From contig CAXAMN010008546.1 in assembly GCA_963970005.1 (NCBI GenBank), positions 178,368 through 242,367 of the forward strand: a stretch of 64,000 nucleotides of DNA. The letters are read 5' to 3'. Each line of letters begins with the position of its first letter. The stretch's first letter is position 1. Under the pieces are notes generated by a model, which saw nothing but the letters and a program-made list of their open reading frames with translations, ran no database searches and was not told where the DNA came from. Positions 11,313 to 26,300 of the stretch are shown piece after piece. The translations under genes were made by a program, and so were the position numbers. This stretch comes from Durusdinium trenchii (Eukaryota; Sar; Dinophyceae; Suessiales; Symbiodiniaceae).

Positions 11313-14300
11313 GTCCTCGAAATCCCCTAGACGTCGACGCAAATGCTGTTGACGACGCAAGTGACGCAAGTGCTATTGGTTCGATTTGGTTCGTAGTCTT
11401 GTGAGTCAGAGGAAAAAGGATGGATCAAGTGTTTGTTTTTCTCCAAGTCGGTGATTGACCCTGATTGTAAGGTGATTTTGAATCTTCTCTCTTTGGTGAA
11501 TCCGTTTGCGGATCTTTGGGGAGATATTTATCCAGGCTCCTCAAGCAAATCCAAGTATGCAACGATTGGTATACGATTGGCATACCCTTTGTGTCCTGGT
11601 TTGATCAACAGAGTGTGATCAGGCTTGCTGCTTGCCCCGACTAGTCGGGGATCACTATGTGAAACGGTGAGAACTAGTGAAGTTTTATTTGAAGAGGAAG
11701 AACAACTACCAGGGCCCCCCGGATAGGGTGGTTAATAGTAGTTAATAGACACCCATTCACCTCTAAGAAGCTATTATTGGACACCCCTTACAGTAGGGGG
11801 GCCCTGGTATACTTCATCCTTTTGCCGGGCATTCGAGATTTGTTCTAGCCACATATATCATGGCGATGAGTTCCTGTTTCCATGCTGCGATCATTTGCAT
11901 ACCGCCCAAAACTCGCACGCATCACCCCGACAGCCGACCGACATTGTCACTCCGCCTCCCCAGGAAAGTGGAAGAAACCGAGGCAGGGAAACCGTGGCAT
12001 GGAAACACATGCTGCAGCATGGATCATGGCTGGCACCCTGCAAAACCTGCCAAAAACCCATCAGACACCAGTGGTTGTTGTTTCATCATGTTGAGTGATT
12101 TGGGGGGTCCGGTCCTTCCGCACTCCCGAGACCGTCACCATCGTCACCCCCGTAACACGGTGTGTGTGCGAAGCGTTTCTTCCACGTCGAAAACGGCACA
12201 GGAGATTGCGGTTTATTTGGATACTGACCAGAAAGATGGCTACATTGAGGACTGCCCTTGGGCGGCCGGCTCCCCACCGGCTCGACGGCAGACTCGGCGG
12301 ATGACCCGGATGTCACCGGTCCGCGAACGCGGGCGGATTGCCACGTTTGGACTTCCAGTCAGAAAGCTGATCATCCAAAGCTGATTCCAAAAGTGAATGT
12401 AGATCGACTCTGGACCCTTGATGAAATGGATTTCCCCCCAAAAAAAAAAAAGATATGGACCTCCCCAGACATAAGGCGCGAGCCGAAAGACACACCAGAC
12501 ATAAATGGATGGTAGTATGGATGGTATCAATATGTAGCAGCACCCGATTCTTACAGGTCTCCGGTACTTGGAGGCTTTTGACTTGAAAGTGCTGGTGACC
12601 TGTGAAGTCGGGTTTTGGTCTAAAACCATGTAAAATGTGGACTCCAAGACACCCTCCAGTCGCGTGTCCCGGTCACGTCTCCGCACATCTGTTCGGTCCA
12701 CCGATCCACGGACGGAGAGCGTCTGGACCCTCCTGGCACCCGGGCCCCGGTCGTCCCACCTTCTCAGAAGGTACTTGGAACCCTAGGGTATGTGTAACAT
12801 GTGAAAAAACAGGTGTCCCATATTTATAATCGGTTTATGTTTAGAACGCTTGAGAGGGAATGGGACTTCTATATAACGGCCGTGTGGTCGCGAATCTATA
12901 TATAGCAGTAGTTATAGCTAATTATGGTTGCACTGTATAGGCTGTAGATCCGTGTGTGTTATTGGTTCTTGCCTCCTTCAAAGCATTCTGCCCATCAAGA
13001 TATTTTGACTGGCCTTCAAAACATCCCTCATCCTGCCGATTCCAGGCTGTTTCAGCCAGTGTTCCAGCACTGCTGCGCAGAATGTACTGTAATACGTTTA
13101 GTTCCTTCCCAACCTGTTCCCTTCCCTTTAATTTCCCTTGAATCATAAATCCTTGAACTCCTTCCCAAAACCACATCCCTCCCTCTTTTGCTTTTGAGGA
13201 GTTGACCAGCTTCGTCACCAAGCTCTTTGAAGACGAGGGTGGGCCTCCCAGGCTGGTCTCTCCGTGGATCACGGAAGACGTGGGCCACTCGGTGTCTCCG
13301 CGCTCCGCGCTCCGGGCGGAGAGGGATGGTTGGGTGAACTCGGAGCGGGCCTCCATGATGGATGAAATGGTCTATGGAAGCAGTCTGCCTTTTGGAGTGC
13401 CCAAAGGACTTCCCGGAGCGAGCGTAGGCCATGGAGCAGCATAGGCCATAGGAGCAGGAATTGCGAGGCCGGCGTCGAGGTACCTGAGTATTTTGACGTC
13501 TCTTGACTATAGAGATCAACAGCTTAACCATAGTGGCAGCTGGATCGACCATGGGCCGGCCACGAGGCAATGCGATTTGCACCCTGCTGTGCCCTGGTTG
13601 GAAAGTGACCGGGAGGGTCGGCGGTGGGGGCACAGCGCCACGGGAGTGCACTTGACCTTCCAAATTCGAGGAGTGTCGGAGGGCCTGGGTGGTATCTTGT
13701 GGCTCGTCCCATGTCTTGCGGGTGTGGAAGTCGGGGCGCCAGTTCCCCTCCTTCCTCCGTTGGGAACCGGCACCCCGAGCGAGCTCTGTGACTCTGGTGA
13801 GCACAAGAAACCATTGACCATAGTTGTTTGATTCGACCTCAGTCTGGTCATGACCATGATTCTTCAAGCGATCACAAGTTGTGTTAGTTCAACTAGTCAA
13901 GTCACTTCAATATGGATACAGTATTGTATATAGTATTATACAGAGGAGATTTAAAAGTAATGCTATGTAAATACACCCTGTGTATATACAGGAGCCACAT
14001 GCTATCCACATGCTACAAGATGATCATATTGAAACCTATCCTTCTCTCCCTCCTTCGATGTGCCAGCCCGGTCATATGAGCCGAGAAGGTGAGGAGGTTC
14101 AATGGGGCAACCAGCGCCCATGGAGGAAAAGAAAAACAGAGGTCCAGCTGGAAGAACTTGGCTGCTCATGAACTCAGCTGTTTTGCGGCACGTTGGGGTT
14201 CTCCTTTCGGGAATCAAGACTACTAGAGTTGGTAGAAAGGAAGCAACATGTTCTCACCATACACGCAGTATGTTGTAACATCCGGCATGTCAATGAGGTT

Positions 14301-17300
14301 CATGATGATACACACGAGAAGGTGAATGATGATATACCTGGCAATGGGCCTTTGCAAAATTAGCTTCCACCGCAAAGCACGTGTTTTTCATCTTCCAATC
14401 TTCCCGGGGTGTACCTTTACTGAGCATGGCTCGGCCGACTGGATGTTGGGACCTATGCACGGCACACCCCGCATGTCTTTCTAGATGGGGGGATCCATAC
14501 AAAAGCACCATATATATACTTGCCCATGGATTCTCGTCATGATTCTGGATGCGGATGCGGATTCGCATCCTTGACTCTCCATCTCGTTTGTCCTGACTCT
14601 CCATCTCACGCGTTTTCGCGACGACATCGTCGACTGAGGTTGGAGAGTGACAGCAACTTGCAGGATCCGAGCAGTTTTCAGGTCTTGTATGAGAACCTGC
14701 TGCAGCCTCACTGCCGACTGCTGAAAGAATGCCACCTGGTTGGATGGATGGATTTAAACAGACAAGTCGGTTTGCCAGTCCAAAGTCCTGTGAAGCATCA
14801 GTTTTGCCGGTGATGAATGATCATGTGAGCTCACGGTTTTAGGGGGGGTATGTTGAAAAGCCTATTGCTTCACTTTGAGCTATCCTTATTCACCACCCAT
14901 GGCAAGAGAACCGTTGTCGGGGTGACCGGCACCAGGTGTGGCGATGTTTGGTCTTGCCATCATGATTCAAGTTCGTCAAGTTCTGTGTCCTGCCATGGAG
15001 TTCGATGTTCCAGGCGGTCCAGGCGGATGTGGTTTCCTCCTTTTTTCGGTTCTTGGCCGTGTCTGCCGAGTCTGCTGAGCCTGCTGAGGCATCAACGAAT
15101 GCAGGGCAGAGCCGGAAAAGAAGGAGGACGAGGGTCGCGGGAGTCTCAAGTCATGGGTGTGGTGTTTGGGGTAGAAGAACAGCCAAATGGGAACTCGTCA
15201 AATGGGTCTACACTGACGATGAAAAAGGTGAAACCTGTCAAGTGAAGATGGTAGATAGGACATACCTAGATCTTCTAAGGATGCTGTTTTTTGCCTTTTG
15301 GCTGGTTTTATGATGTTTTAGTTTTATGTATGACAAGGCAGAAAGCTTGCACAGTTGGAAGATCTAGGTGTATGCTCGCTGGATCTCACTGGTGGATCCT
15401 TAAATGGTGAGCACTCGCTTTTCAGAAGCTTATCACCTCACTATCACTATGCCGAAGTTGCAGCCAAGTGCTTCTACAGGTATCACACACCTTTGACCCT
15501 TGCCCTAGGGATCCACATACCTTCTCAGGTTCGGTACGACTGGGGCCCGACCCAGGCGCCTACATAGCGGTGTCGAACACATCATCCCTATAGGGAAGAG
15601 AAGACTAAAGTTACTAAAGCACCAACCAACACTCGGCACTTCGGCAGTGCAACACTGTCTGGCAGACCGAAGTCTCTAAGGGGTCGGGTGTATCCCTATC
15701 CCAGCTCTGGGAGCCTATCCCAGAAACATGTGGATCACCTGCAAAACCTCTTTGGGGGAGGGTGGCAAGTTCAGTGAACCATGTCTTTTCCTTATGGAAG
15801 GTGTCGCCACTTCATCTCCCCCAAACCTCCCTCTGGGATGATTGAACCATACCCCAGACACGACTGATGGGACTGCCATAGGACTGCCGATCAGGCCAGG
15901 GGTGGTGCCAGAGGGGTCGACCTCTGGGGCGGCCAGTCCAATGGCAGTCGATCTGAAAACGCCGCTCCCACTGGACCAGCCTCTCCAGGAGCTGGAGCAA
16001 CGGGGTGCCACGGACTACGAGGAGCGTTCGGCGACGGACGCCCCGTGCGAAGCTCCGCGTGGCGTGCGACGGACTTGGCGAGTTGGCAGAGTCCGAGGGT
16101 CGTTGTTTTGACCGGATGTCTTCATGTAAAATACTCCGGGTGCGTTCACAGAATGAGATGTTCACACTCTACTACCACAGCAAGCCTTGTCCGCCCTACC
16201 CCCGGGGCCAAGGGTTCAAACGTGACTTGTAAAAATCTAAGTGACACATCCCTTACCCAAATGTATGGAATATACATGCCTACCGAACAACCTTTGACCC
16301 CGCTCAACTGCTTGGCAAATATGGTTTGTGCCCTCGAGTCAGTTGCACGGTCTTTCATGGGCTTTTGCTTTTTCATGGGAGACCCTCGATCGGGACTTGC
16401 TGGTGCTTCGCCAGGTCGAGGCTTTCGGGTTCTCTTTCTCGTGATTGGTCGTGCACGAGTGCAGGGGAGTGTGGGGTTGGGAGTAAAACGTTCAACAACT
16501 TGGGAGACGAACCAATCATGAAATCGAAAGTGTATGGATCGACACTTGCTTTGTGTCGCATCACTTTGAGCCACTCTGGACCACTCGATTGACGCCCTTG
16601 TCGACTTTTGGCCTGGCTACCACGTTCTTTTGCAGAGCACCTCACTGGGCCGCCCCGCCCGCCTACCCGGTGCAACAACATGTCGCGCGGTTGCGTTGGT
16701 CTGTCGCACAGGAGATCCGCACGGACTCCTTCGATTTATTAGAGATGCCACGACAGACCGCTGCAGACCTTCAATCGGCCTGGGACCCTTCGGCTGCAGC
16801 GAACAGCGGTGTGTGGTGCGTTGGGAGCTCGAGCTAGGTTCTGAATTGGAGGCTCTTGGCTTGATAAGGCTTCCCGATATGAAGAGGTGCTGCAATAGAC
16901 ATGGAGGGCTTTGATCCAATAGACATGGAGCCTCCAAACACCTCTAAGAGCGACCTCCCAAGACCGATCTGAAACACCCTCCAACTGGCCAGGCAGCTCG
17001 CCAGATCGCGTTCCGCTACGTCGCGTTCCGCACCGTCGGAAGGTCCGGACGTTGGAACCGCTCGCTCCGCGGCGCGGGAGCCGCGCAAGCGAGATCCGAG
17101 CCACTGCTGTGCTGAGGAGCATTTCATCCACTGCTACGAGTCCACGGAAGTAGCTGGAGAGGCCTTGTATGATGCGATCTGTGAGAGCTCGCCCGCCGTC
17201 AGCTGCTCGGGCAGAGTGCGGGACGAGGAAGAAGACGGAGGATTGGCCGAGGCCGAGGAGGTTTAGAGAGTTTGAGCTGGTGGAGCTGCCTTGGCAGAAT

Positions 17301-20300
17301 TACACCATGCTTAATTGCCGAGAAGATGTCATGGCACGTGCTGTGCACCCCCGAAAACCATGTCTCAAAAGCGCCGGGAATATTGCCACCTGGGCGCATT
17401 CTACAAAAAAAGATAAAAAAAGACTGAAAAGACAGCTCAAATATATGTCCAGACGCTCTGTCTGGACATGGGATCGGACCCACACTGGTGGCTTTTGGGG
17501 CCTGAAACAACACCTAACCATCGATCGATGTCTCGGACGGACCGGGCGAGGGGACGAAGAGCTCGCTACAGCGGACCGCGGTCGGGATGGGGCGACTCTA
17601 GGCATAGAGTCGTCGGGGGCTCGCCCCGGTGTTGAAACATCGAGTAGGACCTGGGAACTGATTCATGCTTGGAGTGATTCTCCGGAGAAAAGAACACCAG
17701 GGACATGCCACAGGTCAATGGCAAAGATCATGCCTGGTCCAAGTCCTATCAGGTCAATGGCTGCTAGGGTCACATGATATCACATGCAGCCTGTCGATAT
17801 ATTGAATTTATATGTGCCGTAGATACTCTGCAAGTCCAAAGACCTAGTAAAACATAGTAAAACCATGTAAAACCTGGTCCTTGACCTCCTTGAGGAGTGT
17901 TTTTGCATGGCCAACTCCAGTCAAATGCGGTATTTAATTCACTGGTACTACCGTAGTACCCGTTTTAACACGAACTTGGGAGCATCACATGATATCACAT
18001 GTATACAAATTCAAGCAAATTCATACTATTGTGGTGCAGGGTCGTGCGAGGTTCATTGCTTCGATCCAGACGTTTTGGAAACCTGTGGTTCAATGTCAAG
18101 TTTTGAGTTGAACGTTTTGTGGTTCGCGCCAAGAAAGATTGCGGGAACTCTGTGCTTCCGCTTCAAGGAAGGCGTGTCATAGAACACGTCAGGGTGGACC
18201 CATGGTGTTGTTTGGACCCATGGTGTTGTCTTCCGACCGCTTTCCGGATTCTTTCTTCTGGAGAAGAGGAGGCAGCTTTTTTGCAGAGGGCGTTGTTAGT
18301 TGATGTTAGTTGCAGATTTGAGACGACCAACCAGGTCCCACTGTTTGGTGTATATGTTCTCGTTCGCTTCCCTCTTCCTCACGGGACGGACCAGGCCGCA
18401 CGACGGACAGCAGCCCAAAGGCTCCTGTCGTTCGTCCCGGCACGCCGCGTGACGCTGAAGACGTCCTTCACGAACCGGCCGCGATGATCAAAGGCTTACT
18501 CTTTAAGACGCCGCGCACGGTCACCGCGATGCGGCTCAACGAGGGCATCCACCAGGCGCTGCGGCTCCGCGCGTGCGCGGGTCGGGGGCCGGGGGGGGGG
18601 CTGGGGGGCCGGGTCGGAGGAGGAGATGAGGCTCGGATTTTGAGGGGAAGACAGTGAGAGTGAACAGATTCAGGAGGTAGTCAAGAAGACTTGAGGACAT
18701 TTATAAGTGAGGGGAGCGGAATTCTAGCGCCAACTGGAGTGTCGTTTTGGAACAATGTACCTATAATTATGTGCCTATAGTATCCTATAGTATGATTCCC
18801 TGCCGTGAATTGTTTGATCTCTTTGATGTACAGCTCTTGCACTAGTTTGGTATATGTTGCTTTTGTTGCTGTCTCGGTGTCTCAGTGGTTTGCTGGCATT
18901 TTTCTGACCCACCCCACCTGGGGTGGGTCAGAATCGAGGCATGCGTTCGATTCGGGTTCGCCCCCTGTTCCTGGCTTTGCCGTGGATGCTTTTGGGGTTA
19001 AAGGATCACTTTAATATAGGTGGTGGTTTCGGATGTATGTGTTCAACCTTTGTTTGAACCCAGTCACTAAGGTTTTCTCAAGATAGTTGAAACCACCAAC
19101 CAGAATAATGTTTCATGTTTTAGTTCCAGCGCTACAAAAAAAAAAACGGATGCACGACCTCGATGAATTCCTTCGGTTTGGCAGATCATCAACAGCCTCA
19201 ACGAACCGCAAGATGTGAAGAACTTGGCGCCTGAGCTGCAGAACCACCGTAGCATGCAGAACCACTGCATGAGAGGGAGAGAGCTGGGGCACCTGGGTCG
19301 AAGTTCTGTGGGAACCTGATTAACACTCGGCGTTCGAGACTCGAACCTGACTAACATGGGACCAGACTGGAAGAGGATAGTTGTTGAATATGAATACCCA
19401 GCGGTTATTCTAGAGGTATTCAGGTTCCATGTGAAGTTTCCAGGGTGTAAAGGGTGTTCCATATGTTTGTTCCCCAGGTAGGTTCTTACTTCTTAATGAC
19501 TGGGTGCCTGTATGATGTTGCTTGCATGCGCCTTTAGGAGAAAGAGCTGGTGACTGGTGACTGCATTGGCTTCGGAGTGAAGCCTTTCTTGGGGCTCAGT
19601 TTTGGCTTAGATGGTGAAGCACAAAAGAATGTACCAGGGAAACCTGTGAACCACATCCGGAAAGCAAATGGCAGATATAGTCTCGCAGGTCTCACAGTTG
19701 AGGATTCTTCATCAGTGGAGACCTTGCAATCGCTAACCGCGAACCCCATTGAACAAACTAACTAACCATAAGACTCCACAAACTTGCTCATTTGCCTTCG
19801 TCTTCTGCCCAAATCGATCATCCCTTTCGTTTCGTCTTCGTTTGGCATCTTCATTCGGGGCGTCCCACCCAGGTGCCTGGGCCCCTCAAACCCTTCGGGT
19901 CGAGAACGCCGAGTTGGGTCGACAGCCCTGACGCGAGGTGGACATGCTTGGGTTCAGACACCTGGAGTGACTCGGCAAACGAAAGGGAACGACCGGTGAG
20001 TCCAGTTTTTGTCTTCCGGTGAGTCCCGGCTGATGGTCCGAGCAAGGTCAGATGTGTGTGGCACTATGAAAGCCACCTCCAAACCAAAGGGATCCTGGAA
20101 GATGTTTGTGTTTGGTTGCTTTTGCTTTTTTTACATGACACGTCCTTTTTAGTGTGGTTGCAGGGAGTTCAACGTGTGATTCTCCTCCTTTTGCGGTATT
20201 TGGACCATCATGTTTCTAGAGACAGTGACAAGCGGGATAGAGAGAGAGAGACACACACATAAACATATATATACATATACATGAGTAATCATGGTTATAC

Positions 20301-23300
20301 ATGTTTAGAAAGACACGCAGCTTGGGATTTAGTTGTTTCTGTTGTTTGTTCCACGTTCATCACCTAGTAGAGCAGGTACCTAGAATCACCTTGCAGGACT
20401 CGGCGGACATGGTGCCGTTGATTGGACATTTTTTTCGCACGAACACGTGGAGTGCGAGGGATTGGTGGATGGCACCACCCTTCTAAATCCCTAGGGCTCC
20501 AGTCATACCGAACCTGAGAAGGTGGGACTGGGGTAGGTTTAGAGGGTCCAAATACTGGCGACCGTGGGGTCCGGTTGAAGGCGAGAAGCCTCCGGGTGAG
20601 AAGGATCCGAGTTGCGGTGGGGAAGGAAGCGATATGCCATCCTCAAGGGTGGAAGTGGGAGAGAGAGAGAGAGACACTGAGAGACTTATATGTTATATGC
20701 TTTATACATGCCATATCTCTCTCATTCATATTCCTCAAGGTTGGACGTGACGACCTCAAGGGTGGAGATCGTCCGCAATGCCATCGTGGAACTCCTCTCC
20801 AACGAGCTGGGGCATCTCGCACGACCGCGCGGAGGCGGAAGCTTCAAAGACGGCGAGGACGGCGGAAACGGGTTTCATATCGGCCAAACAAACCGACGTC
20901 ATGTTCCAAACAAACCGACATTATATAGAGCAATCGTAGACCCGGAACGGAACATCCTTCATGTCGAGCCACTACTTCGAGTTTTTTGGGGTTGGGAAGT
21001 CGAATGTTGGGAGATGTGTTCAGGTGTTGCTTGGGGGGGGGGGTTGGCTATAAGGATTCCCTTTTTGGAGTAGCATCTTGGGGTGTGAGGAACTTGGGGA
21101 TCCAGCGACGCCGAACATGCGACACCCAATGGGTTCAACTGTTCATGGATGCATTGAAAAGCACCTGACAGCATTGGTCATGCTGCGGATGTTGGTCGTG
21201 CTGCAACACGGCAGGCTTGGAAGAAACATTCAAGAGCATCACCGGATCGTTTTGCAATTCGATGCAAGTGTGGCATTTCCATCGCCCAGTTCCGTGTTTA
21301 GGTTCTTGCCATCTGCTTCACTGCGACCCACATGAAAACAACTTAAGAGTCCTCAAACATAAAGCACTTCAAAACAACAATGCGGTTTGTCCATCGATCC
21401 GATCCTGGCATACACTGCGCAAAGGAAAAAAGAAAACAAAGTCGATGGTTTTTTATGTGTCCCGAACTGGTGAAATCACGTCGGAATCTGTTGTGTATGC
21501 TGGCAGCGTCACTAACGACCCCGCTGGTTTTTGAGGGCTTGCACACGATGGACCGTGCGGTCTTTGCGGCGACCTGTTGCCCTGTTCCGCGCCATCCCGA
21601 TTTCGACTCGATCTCGACCTCGCACCTTGGAGCTCTGAGGCACCACTTTGGCACAGCCGCCCGCAACGGCCTTTTCCAAGTTCTGCCCCTTGGAACCTCA
21701 CACCCGGACGGAGCGACAAGGAGACGGACAAGGATGATCCTCCAACAGGTCTCCGGGATAGAGGATGCTTGGGCCCCAACAGGTCTCCATGGGTAATGGG
21801 TGACCTGTTGGAGGATGCTGGTTGCAGAACATTCGCAGAAAAGTCGCCCTTCTTCTTGCCTTTGAGAAGACCTTATTCTAGGGTGCCCTTGGTAGGTCGG
21901 CGAACGCGGAGAACGCGGACGGGCGGGTTGGCCAACGCCACACCTGTGAGGGTAAAAATCCCTTGAGTGAAAGCCCCCTTGCAGGTTTGAACAATGGTTT
22001 GGAACATGTGTGGTCATGCTGCAGCCCATGCGTTTCTTCGGGAAGCAACTATCATGGACCATCTATAGGGTGCGAGAATCTATATAGTTCTGGCATGAGG
22101 AGTAGAATCAAGCACATAGACCAGGTGAAAGAACATGTTTGCTTCACCCACCCGGAGTCGGACTCCAACGGTCGTGGACCGGATTCCGGTCACTACCTGG
22201 TCACTGTCGCTCTCGGGGCCCCTGCGGGAGCGCGGGAGCGCCTGTGGAGCGCGCGCGCCCTGTGCCACGTAGGAACTACGTGGGGGGCGCGCTGATCTAC
22301 ATCCGCTCGAACTACGCGGACCGCGTGCGGATCCTCTCAGAGAGCTGGGTGGTGGCCACTCGGTCGAATTGTGTGGTTGATCCCTGTTGATCCTATTCCT
22401 CATATTAGACTGACAGGTTGATAATACATGTCCATATCTTGCCCGTTTGTTGAATCCTGGCGAACACATCGGTTGTTCACCCAGAAGATGGTTTCTTGGA
22501 TTTGCTGAGTTGCTGAGCTTCTTGGGCCCTCGCTTGGGGGAAGGGCCGTTTAGTCCATTTTTCCAGCTGTTCCATCCAAGCAGTTCCTCGGTCACGCGGA
22601 ACCCGCCTCCCGCGGGACGACCCGAGGCGAACGAGGACCGGAAAGCATGCAAAAAGGCCGCGTCTCGGCGAGGTCCGCGCCGCGCCGCGGACCGGCGCGG
22701 TGAAAAAGAACCGGCGCGTCGTGTGGGTGTCACGAGGACTGAGGGAGTGAGAGGGTGATATGGTGTTGTTGGCGTGGGTGAGGTGAGGAAAAGACGGGAA
22801 GTACTGCGGGAGCGACATCACTCGGGGGAAAATGAAAGAGAGAGAGAGAGAGAGTGAGAGAGAGAGAGAGATGGGTGGTTTTTGGAGGAGACGGTTTTCC
22901 CATTGTTTTCCCAATTAGGCCGATGCCAAGGGGAGTAATTCGGCCGATGAAGGTCTATGGCCAATGAGATGGCGCGTTGTGACACGAAGCCCGCTGGTCT
23001 TTTGGTGGAAGATGGTTTTGAGACATGCACGACGTGTGTGAATTCCACTATTGTATCCAGTGACCGCCATGAAATAGCCAGAGGCGAAGCGGCTTGCTTC
23101 AATGAGCAGAGAGATGCTTCCCAGACATATTCCTTTCAAGACTCAGATGACCAGAGTGATCAAAACTGGTCAGAAAGGAATTGCTTCCACATGCGCAAGA
23201 CCAACCATAGTAGAGACACATGCGTTTGCTTTGGCGACAGATGTCGAGTGATGGGACTGATGTCTTGCTCTGTCCATCATTCAACATCACCCAGACACGA

Positions 23301-26300
23301 CCCGTTTGGGACTGCCATGTCGGACTGCCTTCAAAACGGCCGACCGGGGTGGTGCCAGAGGGGTCGACCTCTGGGGCGGCAGTCCTGGCAGTCCCAGACA
23401 GGTCGTGTCGTCGGGTCGTCTGGCTTTGTTGGGGGGGGAACCGACCGGAAACCCAGCGGGCAAAGCCTGGTTTTTGATGCTCGTTCCGACCGGGGCGATT
23501 TACCCGAAGAGCGACGAAAGAGCGACGAGACGACAGGGCCTCTTGCCTCTTTGGGTTTGGATTCCCAAGAAGGTTCTTTGATGGGTTTTTGGGTTTGGTT
23601 GGGTTTGGGCAAATCCTTTGATTCAGAAGAGTTCGGCGTCCTATTAAGTGTTTGCACCCACCTGTCCTCATGCTCTTGGGATTTATAGAAAAACAGTAGG
23701 ATCACCTTACTGGACTCTTATCAATTTGGTCAGGCCATCCTCATTTGACTGGATTTGGAGTTGTCATGTGAGCCCTATGAAGCTAAAACCCGGAGTCATT
23801 TGACCATTTTTGCATCCAGCTGGACTACTTCCCCCTGTATAGTAATTATAGTTCTAGGGCGGCCCAAACATGGCCGAAAGACGCTCCACCAGGGGTTTAA
23901 CAGTCTTCAGGGCCCAGTGGTGGTGGTATAGTTTCAGGCTTTTCTGACAGATGGATCATTCCGTGAAATGATCTACGTCCGCTTGTTTAAGGAGAAGGAA
24001 GCCAGAGAAAAGGCCACTGGATGGAAATAGCATGGTTGGAATTTCCATGTTTCCCAGAGAGTTGTTTGAGGATCAACATGGTGAGATGAGCTTAAACTCT
24101 TTGGTGTTGCGCACCAACATTATTGAATCATAGTTATACCGTACCGAATTGAAGCCCCCACCCATTCATTTTGGAAGGTGAGAGATCATGGTCATCCTGA
24201 TTGATCCAAAGCCCTCCCAATGGTCATCCTCCATTGGTCCCTACTGGTTGAGCGGAGAGTCTCAGAGCAGGGGCCCTGTCCCAGCTTGGTTGATCGGAGT
24301 TGAAGGGCGGAGTGGCAGCCACCTCGACGGCAGGTCACTGGGACACTTATTGCACCTCCTTCAAGCATTACTTACTGGGACCCCAGATCCAAGAAGGGGG
24401 GGAGAATTTCTTGCTTCTTCCTTGTGGCACTGCCTCGCAGCGCGGCGCGTGAGACTTCGGGTGTTTTGGAAAAACCTCGCCGCGTTTGATGTCCAAGCTT
24501 TGGGAAAACAGGACCCACCGTTGAATGCCACGCATGAAGCTGTTCAATCCATATGGCCAGTACGTAGAAGTTGGTTTCCCTGAGTGACATCATTTGTGGC
24601 ACCATGGCGGTGCGGACAAATGTGGATTTGGACGACATGAGCATGAGCATGAGTTCAGCATGAGTTCGGTCAAGACCATTTGCTTGAAGAAGCAGATCCC
24701 TGGGGTGTTTGAGCAGGACCATTTGCTCAAGAGGATACGGTATCCTCCCCAAGCCGCAAGCCTGGCGCCAGCCTGGCGCCATTTCGATCGCAACAAGTCC
24801 GTTTGGACCTGGAATCTGGTCGAGTTGCACTGAAGCGAAGAGGCGCAACAAGAAGCAGAGGCGCTGAAGCAGAAAGAAAGGCGCGCCTTCAGCTTCCGAG
24901 CCAACACATCGGAGAAAAATCACCATGATACAAACAGGGACCTGTTTGGGATGTTTGGGACATCAAAATATATCTCGGTCCAATATATCTGGTCACATGG
25001 GTGGTTGGTCACAACCCATCAGATGTCCACAATATGTGCTACTCTATGACACCACTATACTAGTAAGTACTATAGTACTATAGTCTGGGCCGAGATACTA
25101 TACAATGGATTAATGATGGTATGGTGTATACTCCGTATGGACCGAGATATGGACCCACTATGCACAGAACTTGGGCGAACTTTGGACCATAAGATATGCG
25201 TTCTCACCCCTTCTTTCGGGCGAACGCCATCCCGTCAGATCGTGTCGAGGTCCCAGTGCTTGGTTCGCTTTTGCCAAACCAGGAGGCCCATTTTAACAAC
25301 AGATCAACCGCTGAATCTCTGAAGGCGGGAAAAAAAACAACCGTTTGCCGTTTGCCCCTGTTTTTTGACATAGCATGTCACAAAGATTATCTACTCACTA
25401 TATTCGATCTCGGCTGCCAAGATTATTTAGTAGACAGATGACAGTTCAAGCCGAGAGTCAAGCAGCAGTCGAGATCAGGTATACGGCACGCCGGGACCAG
25501 ATTGCACGTCATAGACCTGGATCTTCCAACTATGCAAAAGTATGCAAAAGTTCTGTCTAACTCGGCTGCTTTTTAATGGACAAAAGATATGACAAAGGAG
25601 AACTTTGGCAAATAGTTGGAAGGTCCAGATCTTGATCATGCCACTTTCATCGTGTGTGCCACTACCATCATCATGCCGGGGCCGTTCAGCGTGTTCGTCA
25701 GAAATGTGGAAGTGGAGAAGGATCCGGAAGCCATTGCGGAAGAAGAGACGCATCAGGTGCGGCAAACTGGGGGGGGGCAGAAAAATAGAATATAGAACTG
25801 AGGGCATCCGTACTTCACATCCGACGAGATGTCATCGTGCGATGTCCAAGCATCGGAGTAAGTATGAAGCAACCCGAAAAAACCATGATCAGCTTGCAGT
25901 TCTTGGAATTTTCCCATCTATCTATCCACTCCAGAACGGCACGGCTAACAGATCGGCGGGCCGTTCGTTCCAAGCCCAGCTACTAGAAGGTCTTCGTTCC
26001 TTCAGCAGGAACGCTCTTTTCCGGATCGATCGATGGTCGAATGGAAGGGAGTTAGTGCGGCGATCCCATGGCTGAACCACCGGGTCGATGGTTCTGATGG
26101 TCGGTTTTGGTTGCATGTTGTCTGATCATGTTGTTGCGCGTCTTCTTTTTGGAGTTTTTGAATTGATTGGGGTGTGTTGTTGCCGGTGTTTCTGCCCCCC
26201 AGTTTTGCGGCCATCCGCCGTTTTGAGAGTCGACTGGGTGAGGCTCGGATCCAGAAGAGGAAGAAGGACAAGGAACAAAATGTTCCCAGGACCTTCTATG

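Noticed and set aside
22957-23688. Plus ORF of 243 codons
   Set aside because: It runs straight through a family-2 inverted-repeat element (23290-23415) and through intron DNA of the channel gene; composition is not protein-like beyond that.
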